36,857 bases of DNA from Chloroflexota bacterium (GCA_030611885.1 JAUWOY010000031.1:1-36857); one strand, 5' to 3'; shown: positions 1 to 11,166, numbered from the stretch's first letter. Notes: generated from the sequence alone by a model not told the origin. A program made the numbers and translations.

Positions 1-1
1 G

Positions 2-3000
2 TTGGGCAACCTGGCTAGTTTGTGGTCTCTCCACCTGAGCAACAACCAACTGAGCGGCAGCATCCCAACGCATTTGGGCAACATGCCCGATTTGCGAAGG
101 CTAGACCTACACATCAACCAACTGAGCGGCAGCATACCAACAGAGTTGGGCAACTTGGCTAGTTTGCGGACGCTCAGCCTGAGCAGCAACCAACTGAGCG
201 GCAATATCCCCCCTCAGTTGGGCAACTTGGCCGATTTACGACGCCTTCACCTAAACAGCAACCAACTGAGCGGCAGCATACCCTCGGAATTGGACAACTT
301 GACCAATTTGACATGGCTCAGCCTGTGCGGCAACCAACTGAGCGGCAGCATACCCGCAGGATTGGGCAATCTGACCAATTTGCAATACCTCGAGCTGGCC
401 GGCAACCAACTGGGCGGCGGCATCCCCCCTGAGTTGGGCAACCTGGTTAGTTTGTGGGGGCTCTACTTGGACTACAACCAGCTGAGTGACAGCATCCCCC
501 CTGAGTTGGGCAACCTGACCAATTTGCATGACCTCCGGCTGCACATCAACCAACTGAGTGGCAATATACCCGCAGAGTTGAGCAACCTGACCAATTTGCG
601 ATACCTCCATTTGAACAACAATCAACTGAGTGGCAGCATACCCAATTGGTTGGGCAACCTGGCTAGTTTGCGAAATCTCGACCTGAGCAGCAACCAACTG
701 AGCGGCAGCATACCCCAAGAATTGGGTAACCTGGCTAGTTTGGGGGGACTCAGCCTGAGTAGCAACCAACTCAGTGGCAGCATTCCCTCGCAGTTGGGCA
801 ACTTGGCCGATTTAGGATACCTTGGCCTGAGCAGCAACCAACTGAGCGGCGGCATACCCCCGCAGTTAGGCAACCTAGCCAGTTTGCGGACTCTCTACCT
901 GCATAGCAACCAACTGAGTGGGGCACTGCCGGGAAGCCTGACGAACCTCGTTAATCTGGATACGTTCTGGTTCCAAAACACTGACCTGTGCGAACCGGCG
1001 GACACCGCTTTCCAGACCTGGCTGGCTGGCATCAGTGATTTGAAGAGCACTGGTGTCATCTGCTCCCCGACACCGACGCCGACCTCCACCGCCACATGGA
1101 CGCCCACCTCCGTGGCTACGGATACTGCTACGCCAACAAGCACACCAACCAGGACGCCGACAGCCACAGCGACAAGGACGCCAACGGCCACGCCAACGGC
1201 CACGCCCATCCCCACGCCCGATCCTAACTCGCGCATCCAGGTGCCTATCATTGACGCCGATGACGGTTGGGACACGAAGATCCAGATACAGAACGTGGGA
1301 GATGCTTTCACCGGAGTGGTCACCCTCTTCTGGGAAGGCTATTCTGGCCTACGTCCAAGTGATGCGCCCGGACCCATCGGGCGTGCCTGTATGTTCCTGC
1401 CCCCAAACGCTAACTGGAGCCTGCACAATGCGATTTCCTTTCATTTCCCCACGGCTCACTCGGCCATCGTCTACTCTGTATCAGATGCTCTTTTTGGGGC
1501 CGCATGCGAGGCCGCAGGCAGTATTGATAGCCATGAGGCGTGGATGAGCTGGGAGGATACCTACGCATACAGCGGCCAGCCTCTGGCGGCCACCGTTATG
1601 CGGTGGACATCCAACGGGACTTCGGTTTCTGGCACGTATAACGGCTTCTCCGAAACCATGCTGGGCTCAGGCCCACTTTTCAAATATCATGCCCCTTTGC
1701 AAGCCATAGGCGGAGAGGGACAAGAGGGGGCCACTACCCAGTTGACTATCCAAAATGCCGGTGACGCCCATACCGAAGTATGGATCTACTACACCCAGGA
1801 ACATGCCACCACCTACCATACGACGCAGTTCATCGAGGTCATAACGCCAGGTGAGGCGATTCGAGTGGGACCTGGTGGGGACGTGGGTTTCCCTGCCCTG
1901 ATCACTCCTGGCTGGCGGGGTTCGGTCTACATCACCTCAGCCGAACCCCTGGCCGTCGTCGTGGATCAGTGGAACGCCGACTCCACCATGCTTCTGACTT
2001 ACAGTGCTGTAGCTGATGATTGTGGGGACTCCACCAACTATGTGCCCTTGCTCTATCGAGACTACGATGGTTGGAATGCACAGATTCAGGTGCAGAACCT
2101 GAGCGAAAGTGAGCCCGCCTTCGTCAGCGTGGAGTTTTTCGACACCGGTGGCGATTCCATCCTTTGGGTGGGCGATTGGGTCGCCCAGAACAACGCGATC
2201 GCCTTCTACTTGCCAGATATCTGGGACTTGGGCATCAATTGGCCCTTCGGGTACGTTGGCACGGCAGAGATCCGGTCTCACTGGCAAGCTGATTACGGAG
2301 AAAGTACAGGCCCTCCCATCGCTTCCGTGGTAAGCCTGGTAAACAGCGATGGCGGCAAGGCGTTGAGCTACAACGCTTTGCCCTCTCAGCAGGTAGAGGG
2401 GGTAGAGACGGTCGCTCTCCCGCACGTGGCTAAGGCCCAGCAGGGCCCCATTTCCTCTATCGCCATAGCAAACCTGAGCGATTGCTTTGTAAGCGATATT
2501 CGCCTTGACTTCTACGATGAGACAGGGACAATAAACTCCAGTATTTGCCGAAATGCGCTGTGGCCAAAGCACCTTGACTACGTTGATCTGGCCAACTATG
2601 GACACATTGCCGCAGGATGGGTGGGGGACATGGTAGTGACCGTGGTTAGATCAGAGAATCTGTGCGAACCTGGTGGAGAGGATACACCAGCCATAGCCGC
2701 TGTGGTAATCAACCGCGATGATGCCAGCGATTCGATAATCGGTTACGAAGGCTTCCCCATATCAGTGGTTACGCCCACACCGACCCCCACTCCTGGGGTC
2801 ACGGGTACAGCCACGCCGACGAGCACACCAACGGCCACACCCATCCCCACGCCCGATCCCAACACGCGCATCCAGTTGCCCGCCCTTGACGCCGATGACG
2901 GGTGGGAAACGCGAATCCATATACAGAACGTGGGAGACGCTGATACGGGAGCGATCATCTTCTTCTGGGGAGGATACTCTGGCTTATGCCCACCCAACGA

Positions 3001-6000
3001 ACCCGGAATCATCGGGCATGCCTGCCAACTCATCTCTGAGAATGGCGCATCCGCCCTGGAATCTGCCATCCCCACTGAGGCCAAATCAGCTACCCTCTAT
3101 TCTGTATCGGACGACCTCTTTCAGGCTGCATGCGAGGCTGCAGACGGCATGGACAGGGTGTCATCAACCTGGGAGGCTACCTACGCATACAGCGGTGAGC
3201 CTCTGCTAGTAACCGTTAATCGGCTGGCCTCCAACGGGACTTCGGCTTCGGGCATGTATAACGGCCTCTCCGAAACTATGCTGAGTTCAGGCCCAGGTCC
3301 CCCTTACCACTACTTCGCACTTAACGTCATGCACGGCTACAACAGCCTGGACACCACCCTCACCATCCAGAACTCCGGTGAACATTGCACCTCCGTCTGG
3401 CTCTTCTACAAGGAGGAGGGCAACTGTGAGTTCATGAAAGCGCAGCACATCGCCGCCATAGCGCCAGGAGAGGCCATCCGCATAGGCCCAGGCTCCGATG
3501 CAGATATGGCGTTCCCGTCGCCGGAGCTCGATCCGCCCTGGATGGGTTCGGCCTACATCTCGGCCAACGCGCCCCTGGCCATCGTCGTGGACCAATGGGA
3601 CGCCGACTCCACCATGCTTCTGACTCACGCTGGTGTGCCTTATCCTGATTATGGGGACGCTACCAATTATGTGCCATTAGTCTACAGCGCCTATGATGGT
3701 TGGGACGCGGAGATTCAGGTGCTAAACATGACCCAGAATTCTATGCCCACCTTCGTCACCGTGGAGTTCATGGACCAGAATGGCGATCCCATCTTTTGGG
3801 TGGGCGATTGGGTCTGCCGGAACGGCGCGAATACCTTTCGCCTGTCAGATATCATGGACATCCCCTCTCTTTTCGGGTACGTTGGGACGGCTGAGGTCCA
3901 GTCCCACCAGCAAGTGGATTATCCAGGAAAGCCCCCCCATCCGGGCCAGCCCATCTTTTCCGTGGTCAGTCTAATAAACAGCGACAGCGGCGAGGCGATG
4001 AGCTATAACGCTTTTCTCTCTAAGCAGGTTACAGGAGTGACTACAGTCGCCTTCCCTCTCATATCCAGGCAATCCCAGGGCCGCAACTCGGAGATCGCCA
4101 TAGCAAACCTGAGCGATTGTTTTGTAAACGACATCCGCCTTGACTTCTACGATGAGGATGGGCAGATAGTATCCAGTGTTTGCCGAAATACGCTGGGGCC
4201 AAAGCACCTTGAGTATGTTGACCTTGCTAACTACGGAAATCTTCCCGCAGAATGGTTGGGGGGCCTGGTGGTGACCGCAGTTAGGTCAGAGAACCTGTGT
4301 GATCCTGAGGGTCATGAACCAGCCATAGCCGCTGTGGTGATTGATCGCCATCCCGACGATTCCGCAAGCGGCCAAGAAAGCTTTCCCGTCTTTGCTGACT
4401 ATGCTCCTGAAGGTGTGACGGATTGCGCGCCCCCCAGTTCCGGAGGAGCCACCAACTATGCCCCGCTATTCTACAGGGAGTTCAGCGGGTGGGACACGGA
4501 GATTGAAGTCCAGAACCTAAGCTCAAGCGATCCGGCCTTGGTGCAGGTTCGTTTCTTGGACCAATTGGGGGAGACAATCACAACCATGATGGACTGGATA
4601 CCGTGTGCACCACCTGAGAATCCTCGCACCTTTCTCCTTTCCGGCACCGATACTCTACCCTGGCGCTGTTACGGAGCTGTGGTGATACAATCCCAGAACT
4701 ACGTAGATTACCTTGGGGATATTGTGCCAGCTCCCGATGTCTCCTCTCGTGTGACCCTGAGAGAGCTCGATACCGGGCAGGTGATAACCTATGACGCCTT
4801 CTCTCTGGATCAGACCCTCGGGGTTACTGAGATTGACCTGCCCAGCCTTATCAAAGGCTATCAAGGGAAAAGCTCGGAAATCGCCATTCGGAATAATGGT
4901 GAATGGGGGCCTAAGTTTCAGAGCCAGCTAGAGATTTACGATGATGAAGGGACGGAGATAGAGCAGCTCGATCTTCCTTGGCTTGATCCAAGACACGTGC
5001 GAGTTGTGAAGTTGGAGGACTTGGAGACCATCCCCACTGGTTTCACGGGATCGGGCAAGGTAAAGGTCACGGAGATAGAGGTGTTGCGGGCAGGAGAGGA
5101 CCAACCCAATATGGCTGCCATCGCTGTGGACCTGAGCATCCCCCCAACGCCAACTCCCACCTCTACGGCGACAGCGACCTGGACGCCCACGTCAGTGGCC
5201 ACTGACACCGCCACGCCCACCTCCACTGCTACCTGGACGCCAACTTCTGTAGCAACGGACACCGCCACGCCAACGAGCACGCCAAGCAGGACAGCGACAA
5301 CTACAGCGACAAATACGCCGACGCGCACGCCGACTTTTACCGCTACCTGGACACCGACCTCTGTGGCTACGGACACCGCCACGCCAACAAACACGCCGAG
5401 CAGGACACCGACAGCTACAAGGACGCCGATGGCCACAGGGACGCCAACTCAGACACCGACTAATACACCAACTGCGACGAGGACAGCGACTGGGACGCCG
5501 ACTGCAACAGGGACAGCCACAAATACGCCGACGTCAACCATGACAACTACAAGAACACCGACGAGCACGCCTACGAAGACACCAACGGCCACTGCCACAC
5601 AGACGGCGACACCTACAGCTACGGCGACAGTGACTCCGACACCACCACCCACGTGGACGCCAGTTCCAACCCCCACCTCCCCCGACCTCTTCATCAACGC
5701 CTACGACATCTGGACCGATCCGGTGAGCATCCGCGAGGGTGACGTAGCAGGTGTTGGCGTCAACGTCCGCAACGCCAGCAACCGCACCGTCTCCGACGTC
5801 GAGATCCGCTTCTACGCTGGCGACCCGAACGATGGCGGGACGATCATCGGGGCGGACACTTATGTCCTACCCTTCATCTCTCCCTACGGCGTAGCCGCCC
5901 AGTGGACGGGCAAAGTCTGGGACACCACCGGCCTCGGCGGCGACCACGAGATCTACGTGATGATTGATCCCGACGACGATATCCCTGAGAGCGACGAGAC

Positions 6001-6925
6001 CAACAACGTAGCCAACCGCACTATCACCATCTTGCCTCCGGCCCCCGACACCATTCCGCCCAGCGGCTCGGTGTTGATCAACGGCGGCGATGATACCACG
6101 TCTTCGCGGTCGGTCATCCTCACCCTGGACGCCCAGGACGACCCCGGTGGAACGGGCGTGCAGTCAATGTACACCATCGAATTTGAGTTCAACTACGCTT
6201 CATTACAGTGGTTGCCGGCGCAGGAATCCGGCTGGGTGGCCTACACCACCAGCTATCCCTGGATGCTGCTTCCTGGCGGCGGAACGAAATACGTCCAGGT
6301 CTGGTTCGCCGATGGTGCACTAAACATCTCGGACCTGCCCGGCAAGGACATGATCAATTACGTTCCCAGCGGCGAGAGCATCGGCCAAGGGGAGTGGAGG
6401 TTGTATCGGCAGGAGATCAGCCAGGGTGCGGTAGTGACCATCACCCTCGACGTGGTCTCTGGCGACGCCGACTTATACGTTTGGAAGCCTGGCAGCATTG
6501 GCGCTCCCGATTACTACAGCATCAACTACGGCACGGCGCAAGATCGGGTGATCTTCACCGCTCCAGAGACCGGGGTCTATCAGATCCAGGTACATGGTTT
6601 TGAGGCCTCTGTCTACAACCTGACCATTGAGGTGACAGTTGGGGAAGGGGGACTGAACGTGACCCTCCTCGACGCCGACGCCCTGGACAAGACCTTACCG
6701 AGCGCTCCGCTAAATGTGGTCGAGCCGCCGGAGCAAATCGCGGTCCCACCTGCGGCTGAAGGTACAGTCACACCCACTCCGACTGCCACACCAGTTCCAG
6801 TCCCCATCGGCGGGGTCATCGTGCCGGTGAGCAGGCTGGAGCTTTTGCCCTCGTGGCTAGGGCTGGTGGCGCTGGTTGCCATAGGTGCCATCACGGCTGT
6901 GTTGCTCAGGAGACACATAGCCTGA
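2..6925 (+). CDS. Giant leucine-rich-repeat surface protein with Thr/Pro stalks, CARDB and PPC domains (5' partial)
   Basis: The reading frame is open at the left edge, so signal peptide and true start lie outside. Visible residues 1-312 are thirteen leucine-rich repeats of exactly 24 residues with the plant-type core NQLSGSIP, closed by a cap containing DLCEPAD. Thr/Pro-rich linkers follow at about 357-403, 923-950 and 1713-1893. Two homologous modules of roughly 520 residues lie between the linkers; each opens with a motif like DADDGW and IQNVGDA, and a shorter third copy follows. About 1893-2013 resembles CARDB ([11 protein letters not shown]), about 2128-2213 a bacterial pre-peptidase C-terminal domain ([11 protein letters not shown]). 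The end is a hydrophobic helix ([18 protein letters not shown]) plus an RRH tail, consistent with a membrane anchor. Inferred role: a long exported stalk displaying a ligand- or polymer-binding LRR head. No catalytic residues were recognised and the target is unknown. Confidence 0.9.
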   Translation: MGNLASLWSLHLSNNQLSGSIPTHLGNMPDLRRLDLHINQLSGSIPTELGNLASLRTLSLSSNQLSGNIPPQLGNLADLRRLHLNSNQLSGSIPSELDNLTNLTWLSLCGNQLSGSIPAGLGNLTNLQYLELAGNQLGGGIPPELGNLVSLWGLYLDYNQLSDSIPPELGNLTNLHDLRLHINQLSGNIPAELSNLTNLRYLHLNNNQLSGSIPNWLGNLASLRNLDLSSNQLSGSIPQELGNLASLGGLSLSSNQLSGSIPSQLGNLADLGYLGLSSNQLSGGIPPQLGNLASLRTLYLHSNQLSGALPGSLTNLVNLDTFWFQNTDLCEPADTAFQTWLAGISDLKSTGVICSPTPTPTSTATWTPTSVATDTATPTSTPTRTPTATATRTPTATPTATPIPTPDPNSRIQVPIIDADDGWDTKIQIQNVGDAFTGVVTLFWEGYSGLRPSDAPGPIGRACMFLPPNANWSLHNAISFHFPTAHSAIVYSVSDALFGAACEAAGSIDSHEAWMSWEDTYAYSGQPLAATVMRWTSNGTSVSGTYNGFSETMLGSGPLFKYHAPLQAIGGEGQEGATTQLTIQNAGDAHTEVWIYYTQEHATTYHTTQFIEVITPGEAIRVGPGGDVGFPALITPGWRGSVYITSAEPLAVVVDQWNADSTMLLTYSAVADDCGDSTNYVPLLYRDYDGWNAQIQVQNLSESEPAFVSVEFFDTGGDSILWVGDWVAQNNAIAFYLPDIWDLGINWPFGYVGTAEIRSHWQADYGESTGPPIASVVSLVNSDGGKALSYNALPSQQVEGVETVALPHVAKAQQGPISSIAIANLSDCFVSDIRLDFYDETGTINSSICRNALWPKHLDYVDLANYGHIAAGWVGDMVVTVVRSENLCEPGGEDTPAIAAVVINRDDASDSIIGYEGFPISVVTPTPTPTPGVTGTATPTSTPTATPIPTPDPNTRIQLPALDADDGWETRIHIQNVGDADTGAIIFFWGGYSGLCPPNEPGIIGHACQLISENGASALESAIPTEAKSATLYSVSDDLFQAACEAADGMDRVSSTWEATYAYSGEPLLVTVNRLASNGTSASGMYNGLSETMLSSGPGPPYHYFALNVMHGYNSLDTTLTIQNSGEHCTSVWLFYKEEGNCEFMKAQHIAAIAPGEAIRIGPGSDADMAFPSPELDPPWMGSAYISANAPLAIVVDQWDADSTMLLTHAGVPYPDYGDATNYVPLVYSAYDGWDAEIQVLNMTQNSMPTFVTVEFMDQNGDPIFWVGDWVCRNGANTFRLSDIMDIPSLFGYVGTAEVQSHQQVDYPGKPPHPGQPIFSVVSLINSDSGEAMSYNAFLSKQVTGVTTVAFPLISRQSQGRNSEIAIANLSDCFVNDIRLDFYDEDGQIVSSVCRNTLGPKHLEYVDLANYGNLPAEWLGGLVVTAVRSENLCDPEGHEPAIAAVVIDRHPDDSASGQESFPVFADYAPEGVTDCAPPSSGGATNYAPLFYREFSGWDTEIEVQNLSSSDPALVQVRFLDQLGETITTMMDWIPCAPPENPRTFLLSGTDTLPWRCYGAVVIQSQNYVDYLGDIVPAPDVSSRVTLRELDTGQVITYDAFSLDQTLGVTEIDLPSLIKGYQGKSSEIAIRNNGEWGPKFQSQLEIYDDEGTEIEQLDLPWLDPRHVRVVKLEDLETIPTGFTGSGKVKVTEIEVLRAGEDQPNMAAIAVDLSIPPTPTPTSTATATWTPTSVATDTATPTSTATWTPTSVATDTATPTSTPSRTATTTATNTPTRTPTFTATWTPTSVATDTATPTNTPSRTPTATRTPMATGTPTQTPTNTPTATRTATGTPTATGTATNTPTSTMTTTRTPTSTPTKTPTATATQTATPTATATVTPTPPPTWTPVPTPTSPDLFINAYDIWTDPVSIREGDVAGVGVNVRNASNRTVSDVEIRFYAGDPNDGGTIIGADTYVLPFISPYGVAAQWTGKVWDTTGLGGDHEIYVMIDPDDDIPESDETNNVANRTITILPPAPDTIPPSGSVLINGGDDTTSSRSVILTLDAQDDPGGTGVQSMYTIEFEFNYASLQWLPAQESGWVAYTTSYPWMLLPGGGTKYVQVWFADGALNISDLPGKDMINYVPSGESIGQGEWRLYRQEISQGAVVTITLDVVSGDADLYVWKPGSIGAPDYYSINYGTAQDRVIFTAPETGVYQIQVHGFEASVYNLTIEVTVGEGGLNVTLLDADALDKTLPSAPLNVVEPPEQIAVPPAAEGTVTPTPTATPVPVPIGGVIVPVSRLELLPSWLGLVALVAIGAITAVLLRRHIA

Positions 6926-6933
6926 AGCCGTTA

Positions 6934-6984
6934 GTGATCGTGGACATCATGCTTGTGGTAGCTCACTGGGGCGAACGCTGCTAG
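6934..6984 (+). pseudogene. Dockerin-repeat remnant
   Basis: In the gap after the LRR gene one frame reads VIVDIMLVVAHWGERC and then a stop. This closely matches the second dockerin half of the next gene ([16 protein letters not shown]), and the DNA after the stop (Pro/Thr codons such as acgccgacgcctacc) matches the start of that gene's Thr/Pro linker. It is a short decayed copy, probably left by a duplication or deletion. It has no start of its own and is not expected to be translated. Confidence 0.7.
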
Positions 6985-7047
6985 AGCCCCGGCACGCCGA
7001 CGCCTACCGCCTACCCACATCGAATGGCCGAAGCAGGAGGTTGAATC

Positions 7048-8487
7048 ATGCGACGAAACCAGAAGAAATGGCTGGGCCTGGCAGTTATGATGGTCGGCCT
7101 ACTGGTCAACCTGCAATCCTTCGGCCAAGCTCAGGACAGGCCTGCAACCTGCGACTTGCAGCCCCTCGCCCCCGGCAACATCGCCCAGGTCTGGGCCAAC
7201 GAGGGCGGCGACAAGGTCTGGCGTTCCGAACTGCGCGCCACCAGCGACATCAGTTGGTCCACCGACCCCGACGACTGGGAGGCGGCGCGGGCAGAACTGG
7301 CGGACATCATTGAGGGCGCGTCGGCTTGCCCCGACTTCGACGGCAACGGCGTCGTGGACATCGCGGACATCATGCTGGTGGCCAGCCGCTGGCATACCGC
7401 TTTCGGTGACGAGGACTACGACCCCTTCTACGACCTGGACGGCAACGGCAAAATTGACATCGTGGACATCATGCTGGTGGCGATACATTGGGGGGAAGAC
7501 TGCACCGAACCCACGCCCACTCCAACGCCGACGGCCACCCCCACGGTGACGCCCACGAGCACCCCCACCCCGACGGCCACGCCATCTCAAACTCCGGAGA
7601 CTCCCGAAGTGGCAGGCTGCCCCGTGTTTCCTGCCGACAACATCTGGAACGCGCCTGTGGATACGTTGCCCCTGGACCCCAACTCGGCCGCCTACGTCGC
7701 CACCATCGGCGCCAACGCTCACCTCCACCCCGACTTCGGCTCCGGAACCTGGGAAGGTGAACCCATCGGCATCCCCTACGTGGACGTGCCGGGCACCCAG
7801 CCCCTGGTGGACGTCACTTTTGACTACGCCGACGAAAGCGACCCCGGCCCCTACCCCATCCCTCCCGATCCGCCCATCGAGGGCGGGCCGGACAGCGACG
7901 GCGACCGCCACATCCTGATCGTGGACCGCGACAACTGCATCCTGTACGAGCTGTACGATGCTTGGCCGCAGCCCGATGGGAGTTGGTCAGCCGGCTCTGG
8001 CGCAGTCTTCAACCTGAATTCCCACGCCCTTCGGCCTGAGACCTGGACCTCGGCCGACGCGGCGGGCCTGTCTATCCTGGCGGGGCTGGTGCGCTACGAC
8101 GAGGTGGCCAGCGGCGAGATCCGCCACGCCATCCGCGTCACCGCGCCGCAGACCCGCAGGGAGTACATCTGGCCGGCGCGCCACTACGCGTCGAGTCTCA
8201 CCGGGGCGCAGTACCCGCCTATGGGCCAGCGCTTCCGCCTGAAGGCCGACTTCGACATCTCAGGCTTCTCGTCTGAGGTGCAGGTCATCCTCCGTGCGCT
8301 CAAGAAGTACGGCATGATGCTGGCCGACAACGGTGCGTCCTGGTTCATCACTGGCGAGCCAGACGAACGTTGGAACAACGACGTGCTCGTCCCCCAGTTG
8401 CATCAGGTCAAGGGATCGGATTTTGAAGCGGTGGACGTGTCGTCGCTGATGGTGGACCCCGATTCGGGCCAGGCGGGAGACGAGTAG
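7048..8487 (+). CDS. Secreted dockerin-type protein with uncharacterised C-terminal domain
   Basis: The ATG follows an aggagg Shine-Dalgarno sequence by seven bases. Residues 1-29 form a signal peptide (basic start, hydrophobic [12 protein letters not shown], likely cut near GQAQ). Residues 96-150 are a type I dockerin pair with two Ca-binding loops ([13 protein letters not shown] and [13 protein letters not shown]). A Thr/Pro linker spans about 154-186. The rest, from [11 protein letters not shown] onward, is a compact domain of about 290 residues with conserved-looking Asp, Trp and His, which I recognise only as an uncharacterised secreted bacterial domain. Dockerins bind cohesins or act as Ca-stabilised adhesive modules. 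No cohesin is seen in this window. It may act at the cell surface together with the neighbouring LRR protein. The codons around the signal-peptide cleavage site resemble a dispersed repeat of this genome. Confidence 0.85.
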   Translation: MRRNQKKWLGLAVMMVGLLVNLQSFGQAQDRPATCDLQPLAPGNIAQVWANEGGDKVWRSELRATSDISWSTDPDDWEAARAELADIIEGASACPDFDGNGVVDIADIMLVASRWHTAFGDEDYDPFYDLDGNGKIDIVDIMLVAIHWGEDCTEPTPTPTPTATPTVTPTSTPTPTATPSQTPETPEVAGCPVFPADNIWNAPVDTLPLDPNSAAYVATIGANAHLHPDFGSGTWEGEPIGIPYVDVPGTQPLVDVTFDYADESDPGPYPIPPDPPIEGGPDSDGDRHILIVDRDNCILYELYDAWPQPDGSWSAGSGAVFNLNSHALRPETWTSADAAGLSILAGLVRYDEVASGEIRHAIRVTAPQTRREYIWPARHYASSLTGAQYPPMGQRFRLKADFDISGFSSEVQVILRALKKYGMMLADNGASWFITGEPDERWNNDVLVPQLHQVKGSDFEAVDVSSLMVDPDSGQAGDE

Positions 8488-8727
8488 TTGATCCCGACAT
8501 CGCGTTTGCTCTGCCCCTGGCGCTGGTGGCCCTGCGTAGATCGAGAGAGTCGTTCCAGGGCAAACCTCCTGAATGGGGGGCACCGCCCCACGGCTCGCCA
8601 GCGGTGCCTTGACTCTTAGACAGTGGTCGGTCCTTCATGGCACGCTCTATTCGTCCCTTCACAAGGCATCGCGGTAGGACTGCCGGTTCGCCGACAGTCC
8701 CCACAGGTTCTGGCATGCGGAACCCAA

Positions 8728-8761
8728 AAAGCCGCCCCCCATTTGCCTGGGAAGCGGCTTT
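8728..8761 (+). terminator. Hairpin 1, terminator-like
   Basis: Arms AAAGCCGC and GCGGCTTT pair perfectly across an 18-nt loop. The following tract is not U-rich, so termination is only possible. It could close the dockerin gene transcript. Confidence 0.4.
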
Positions 8762-8771
8762 GTGCTATCAT
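8743..8771 (+). promoter_or_regulatory. Possible promoter for a short RNA
   Basis: TTGCCT and TATCAT are separated by 17 nt. Transcription would start near 8778 and meet a strong terminator about 70 nt later. Confidence 0.3.
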
Positions 8772-8777
8772 ATCCCC

Positions 8778-8849
8778 AAGCCTGTCTCCTGGGCCATTCA
8801 GGAGTAGGTGTCGGGATTATCAGAGCGGCTACTCTGTAATCCCTTTTTT
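8778..8849 (+). ncRNA. Candidate small RNA of about 70 nt
   Basis: The segment lies in a gene-free gap of 620 bases. It runs from a possible promoter, through a small hairpin (CTCCTG 8786-8791 with CAGGAG 8799-8804), to a strong terminator. No open reading frame of note lies inside and no known RNA family was recognised. The call rests only on promoter, hairpin and terminator order. Confidence 0.25.
8813..8849 (+). terminator. Intrinsic terminator
   Basis: GGGATTA pairs with TAATCCC and CAGAG with CTCTG, with one bulged T and a six-base loop. TTTTTTG follows directly. This is a textbook rho-independent terminator. Confidence 0.7.
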
Positions 8850-8895
8850 GTTTGCTAGGCATAGTATGTCATGTTTCGCCTCGTTTGGCAAAGCG

Positions 8896-8931
8896 AAAAG
8901 CCACCAGGCGGTTGACGGCAGGTGGCTTTTT
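8896..8931 (+). terminator. Intrinsic terminator, third hairpin of the gap
   Basis: AAAAGCCACC and GGTGGCTTTT form a 10-bp stem followed by a T-rich tract. It is the third stem-loop within 210 bases, just upstream of the GntR promoter. Confidence 0.6.
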
Positions 8932-8957
8932 ATTATCTCTTGATCGTACTACTGGAC

Positions 8958-8986
8958 TTGTGCTGGTGGGGATATGGGTATATAAT
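8958..8986 (+). promoter_or_regulatory. Promoter of the GntR-family regulator
   Basis: TTGTGC, a 17-nt spacer and a perfect TATAAT. The leader of about 115 nt is AT-rich and could hold the regulator's own operator; no clear dyad was fixed. Confidence 0.6.
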
Positions 8987-9107
8987 AGAGTTGCTAGTTC
9001 AATACGATGCGGTCTGTAATCACGATAGATTGTGAATTGTGTCTATCACTACACAAAATGATCAAATACCGATATGATTGTACTATCCAATATTTCGGAG
9101 AACAGTT

Positions 9108-9515
9108 ATGGTCATTCAGGTTAACCGTCAGAGCAGGACTCCGCTCTACTTGCAAATCGTTGATCAAATCAAACATCTGATGGCCACAGGTAGACTCAGG
9201 CCTGGCGAACGGTTGCCCGCCATCCGGCAGCGAGCGGTGGATTTGGGGGTTGCTCGCAGCACGGTGGCCCATGCCTACAGAGAGTTGAGTAAAGATGGAG
9301 TAATCTCCACTCAACAGGGTCGAGGCACTTTCGTCTCTGAACAGCCCAATCGGCTGCAATTGGTGTGGGTGCGCCGCGAGAAGCTAGGGTCAATGTTCAG
9401 CAAGCCTTTTGTCGAAGCGCTAAGCCTGGGCTATTCGATGCAGGAGATCGAAGAGGCGGTGATCGAACAGCTAACCCGCTGGTGGACTAAGACCCAGAGC
9501 CCAAACCGTGAGTAG
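9108..9515 (+). CDS. GntR-family transcriptional regulator, YtrA-like short form
   Basis: The 135-residue protein has an N-terminal winged helix (PLYLQIVDQI, then RLRPGERLPAIRQRAVDLGV, VARSTVAHAYREL and GRGTFV), which is the GntR DNA-binding signature. Only about 55 residues follow, matching the short YtrA subgroup rather than the FadR or HutC types with large ligand domains. The ATG is preferred over an upstream TTG because cggag lies seven bases before it. YtrA-type genes often regulate a neighbouring ABC transporter, but here the gene stands alone between terminators, so its target is not evident. Autoregulation is likely for the family. Confidence 0.85.
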   Translation: MVIQVNRQSRTPLYLQIVDQIKHLMATGRLRPGERLPAIRQRAVDLGVARSTVAHAYRELSKDGVISTQQGRGTFVSEQPNRLQLVWVRREKLGSMFSKPFVEALSLGYSMQEIEEAVIEQLTRWWTKTQSPNRE

Positions 9516-9535
9516 CTGGATAGTGTCACATGGCT

Positions 9536-9669
9536 CAACACGGATTTGTGGGGTACGCTCTGAGCGGACGAAAGTCCGCGTCATGAAACGAGTCAATAAT
9601 GCTGCATTTCGGGTCAAAGACGGGGACTCTCGTCCCCTTTGAGCATTTTTGCCCCTCGAATCCGTGTTG
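9536..9669 (+). repeat. Multi-hairpin element bounded by 11-bp inverted repeats
   Basis: CAACACGGATT and AATCCGTGTTG bound a 134-bp segment with two inner palindromes: GCGGAC/GTCCGC (9564-9579) and TCAAAG..GGGGAC with GTCCCC..CTTTGA (9614-9642). No coding frame is seen. It resembles a non-autonomous or REP-like palindromic element. Confidence 0.45.
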
Positions 9670-9681
9670 ATCCATTTTCAT

Positions 9682-9715
9682 GAACCCGACTTGTGCGCAG
9701 GTCGGGTTCGTTTTT
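9682..9715 (+). terminator. Intrinsic terminator upstream of yvcK
   Basis: GAACCCGAC and GTCGGGTTC make a 9-bp stem followed by G and five T. It isolates the GntR unit from yvcK. Its T-tract overlaps the next -35 element. Confidence 0.75.
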
Positions 9716-9742
9716 GACTTGACGGGCTAGTTGGGCTATAAT
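9714..9742 (+). promoter_or_regulatory. Promoter of the yvcK-pgk-tpiA unit
   Basis: TTGACT, a 17-nt spacer and a perfect TATAAT, 31 bases before the yvcK ATG. Confidence 0.75.
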
Positions 9743-9773
9743 ACGAAGCAGGTGTTTGTGAGGGGCGACGGGC

Positions 9774-11102
9774 ATGAGATTTCTTCCCAAGAAGAGCTCT
9801 GGCTGGCGATGGCTTTATCCAGGCATGGGCGTGAAGCGGTGGCTGCTCTTGCTCGTGCTGGGCGTTACCTGCATTGGTCTGGGCTTCGCTTACTTTCTGG
9901 TCAACGTCTATCGGCAGCAGCCTCTGCCGACTGCTTTCTACTATCTCACGCTGCAGTTCGTTCCCCGCCTGGCCCGGGCTGCTCTGTTCGGAGGGTTGGG
10001 CTTAGTTGCGGTGATGATCGCCGTGGTGCAGTTGAGCCGCTCGCTGCTAGCACCATTCTTGCGGCCAGGCCAGGAGGTGGCGAAGACGGTCTATCAGCAT
10101 CGCCAGCGCGGCCGGGGTCCCAGGGTGGTTGTCATCGGCGGGGGGACGGGCCTCTCCACCTTGTTGCGGGGCCTGAAGGAATACACCTCCAACGTCACGG
10201 CCATCGTCACCGTGGCCGACGATGGGGGCAGCTCTGGCCGCCTGCGCCGCGAGTTGGGTGTGCTTCCCCCCGGCGACTTTCGCAACTGCATCGCCGCCCT
10301 GGCCGACGCCGAATCGCTGACCACTCAACTCTTCCAGTACCGCTTCAGCGGGGCGGACAGTCTCGACGGCCACAGCTTCGGGAATCTGTTCATCGCCGCC
10401 ATGGCCGACGTGACGGGCAGCTTTGAGCGAGCCATCCTGGAGTCGAGCCGGGTGTTGGCCGTGCAGGGGCACATCCTGCCCTCCACCTTGAGCAATGTCA
10501 CCCTGTGTGCTGACTTGCGGGGCGAGGACGAGGCAGCGGGCGCTCTTAGCCGGGTGGAGGGCGAGTCCAGCATCACCGCCGCCGAATTGCCCATCGAGCG
10601 GGTTTTCCTGCAGCCTGATAAAGTGCGGGCCTATCCTGAGACCATCCGGGCCATCTTGGAAGCAAATCTCATCGTTGCCGGGCCAGGCAGCCTCTTCACC
10701 AGCGTGCTGCCCAATCTCCTGGTGGAGGACATCACCAGGGCCATCCGCGCCTCCCGGGCCTTGAAAATATACGTGTGCAACGTAGCCACCCAGAGAGGTG
10801 AGACCGATGGCTTCAGCGTGGGGGATCACGTGGAGGCTCTGCAGCGCCACGTGGGGCGGGAGGTGTTTCACCACGTGCTGGTGAACGACAACTTCGACGT
10901 GAAACTCAACCCCAACACGGAATTAGTGTCGTTGGACTGTGAAGCCGAGGGAGGCTATCAAGTCGTGTCAGCGGACGTGATTGATCCCCAGCAGCCCTGG
11001 CGGCACGACCCTCAAAAGTTGGCCCGCAGTCTCATGAACTTCTACTTGGAGATTAGAGATTGGAGATTAGAGATTGGAAATTGGAAATTGGAGATTGGAT
11101 AA
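9774..11102 (+). CDS. yvcK: YvcK/CofD-like gluconeogenesis factor with N-terminal membrane anchor
   Basis: Residues 117-422 are the YvcK/CofD-like fold: GGGTGLS at 122-128, then [23 protein letters not shown] and a Gly-rich [14 protein letters not shown]. YvcK proteins bind UDP-sugars and are needed for growth on gluconeogenic carbon and for normal cell-wall synthesis in Bacillus and mycobacteria. Unlike the soluble Bacillus protein of about 320 residues, this one starts with two hydrophobic helices (about 22-44 and 70-88), so it is probably membrane-tethered. The last 18 residues (LEIRDW..NWKLEIG) are encoded by a 7-nt tandem repeat and end at a stop inside it, so the native C-terminus was probably near NFY. 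It is followed by pgk and tpiA, which fits central carbon flux control. Confidence 0.9.
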   Translation: MRFLPKKSSGWRWLYPGMGVKRWLLLLVLGVTCIGLGFAYFLVNVYRQQPLPTAFYYLTLQFVPRLARAALFGGLGLVAVMIAVVQLSRSLLAPFLRPGQEVAKTVYQHRQRGRGPRVVVIGGGTGLSTLLRGLKEYTSNVTAIVTVADDGGSSGRLRRELGVLPPGDFRNCIAALADAESLTTQLFQYRFSGADSLDGHSFGNLFIAAMADVTGSFERAILESSRVLAVQGHILPSTLSNVTLCADLRGEDEAAGALSRVEGESSITAAELPIERVFLQPDKVRAYPETIRAILEANLIVAGPGSLFTSVLPNLLVEDITRAIRASRALKIYVCNVATQRGETDGFSVGDHVEALQRHVGREVFHHVLVNDNFDVKLNPNTELVSLDCEAEGGYQVVSADVIDPQQPWRHDPQKLARSLMNFYLEIRDWRLEIGNWKLEIG

Positions 11103-11155
11103 TCCAACCTCCAACCTCCAACTTCCAACTTCCAACTTCCAACCTTCAATTCCGG
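11047..11155 (+). repeat. Heptamer tandem array with inverted arms, yvcK-pgk junction
   Basis: The left arm is GGAGATT/AGAGATT/GGAAATT units at 7-nt period; the right arm is CCAACCT/CCAACTT units. They meet at TAA, so the transcript could form a long imperfect hairpin. The array encodes the YvcK tail and its stop and lies just before the pgk Shine-Dalgarno sequence. Confidence 0.85.
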
Positions 11156-11166
11156 GAGGAAAACAG

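Noticed and set aside
2-940. Plant DNA contamination because of the plant-type repeats
   Set aside because: The same open frame continues into bacterial CARDB and PPC domains and a bacterial-style anchor, with no introns and with adjoining bacterial genes.
5449-5697. Val-rich minus-strand frames opposite the Thr/Pro linkers
   Set aside because: They are the reverse reading of Thr/Pro codons and have no independent support.
10047-10874. 275-codon minus-strand frame opposite yvcK
   Set aside because: It lies wholly inside yvcK, the protein is low-complexity and unlike any family, and no ribosome site is seen.
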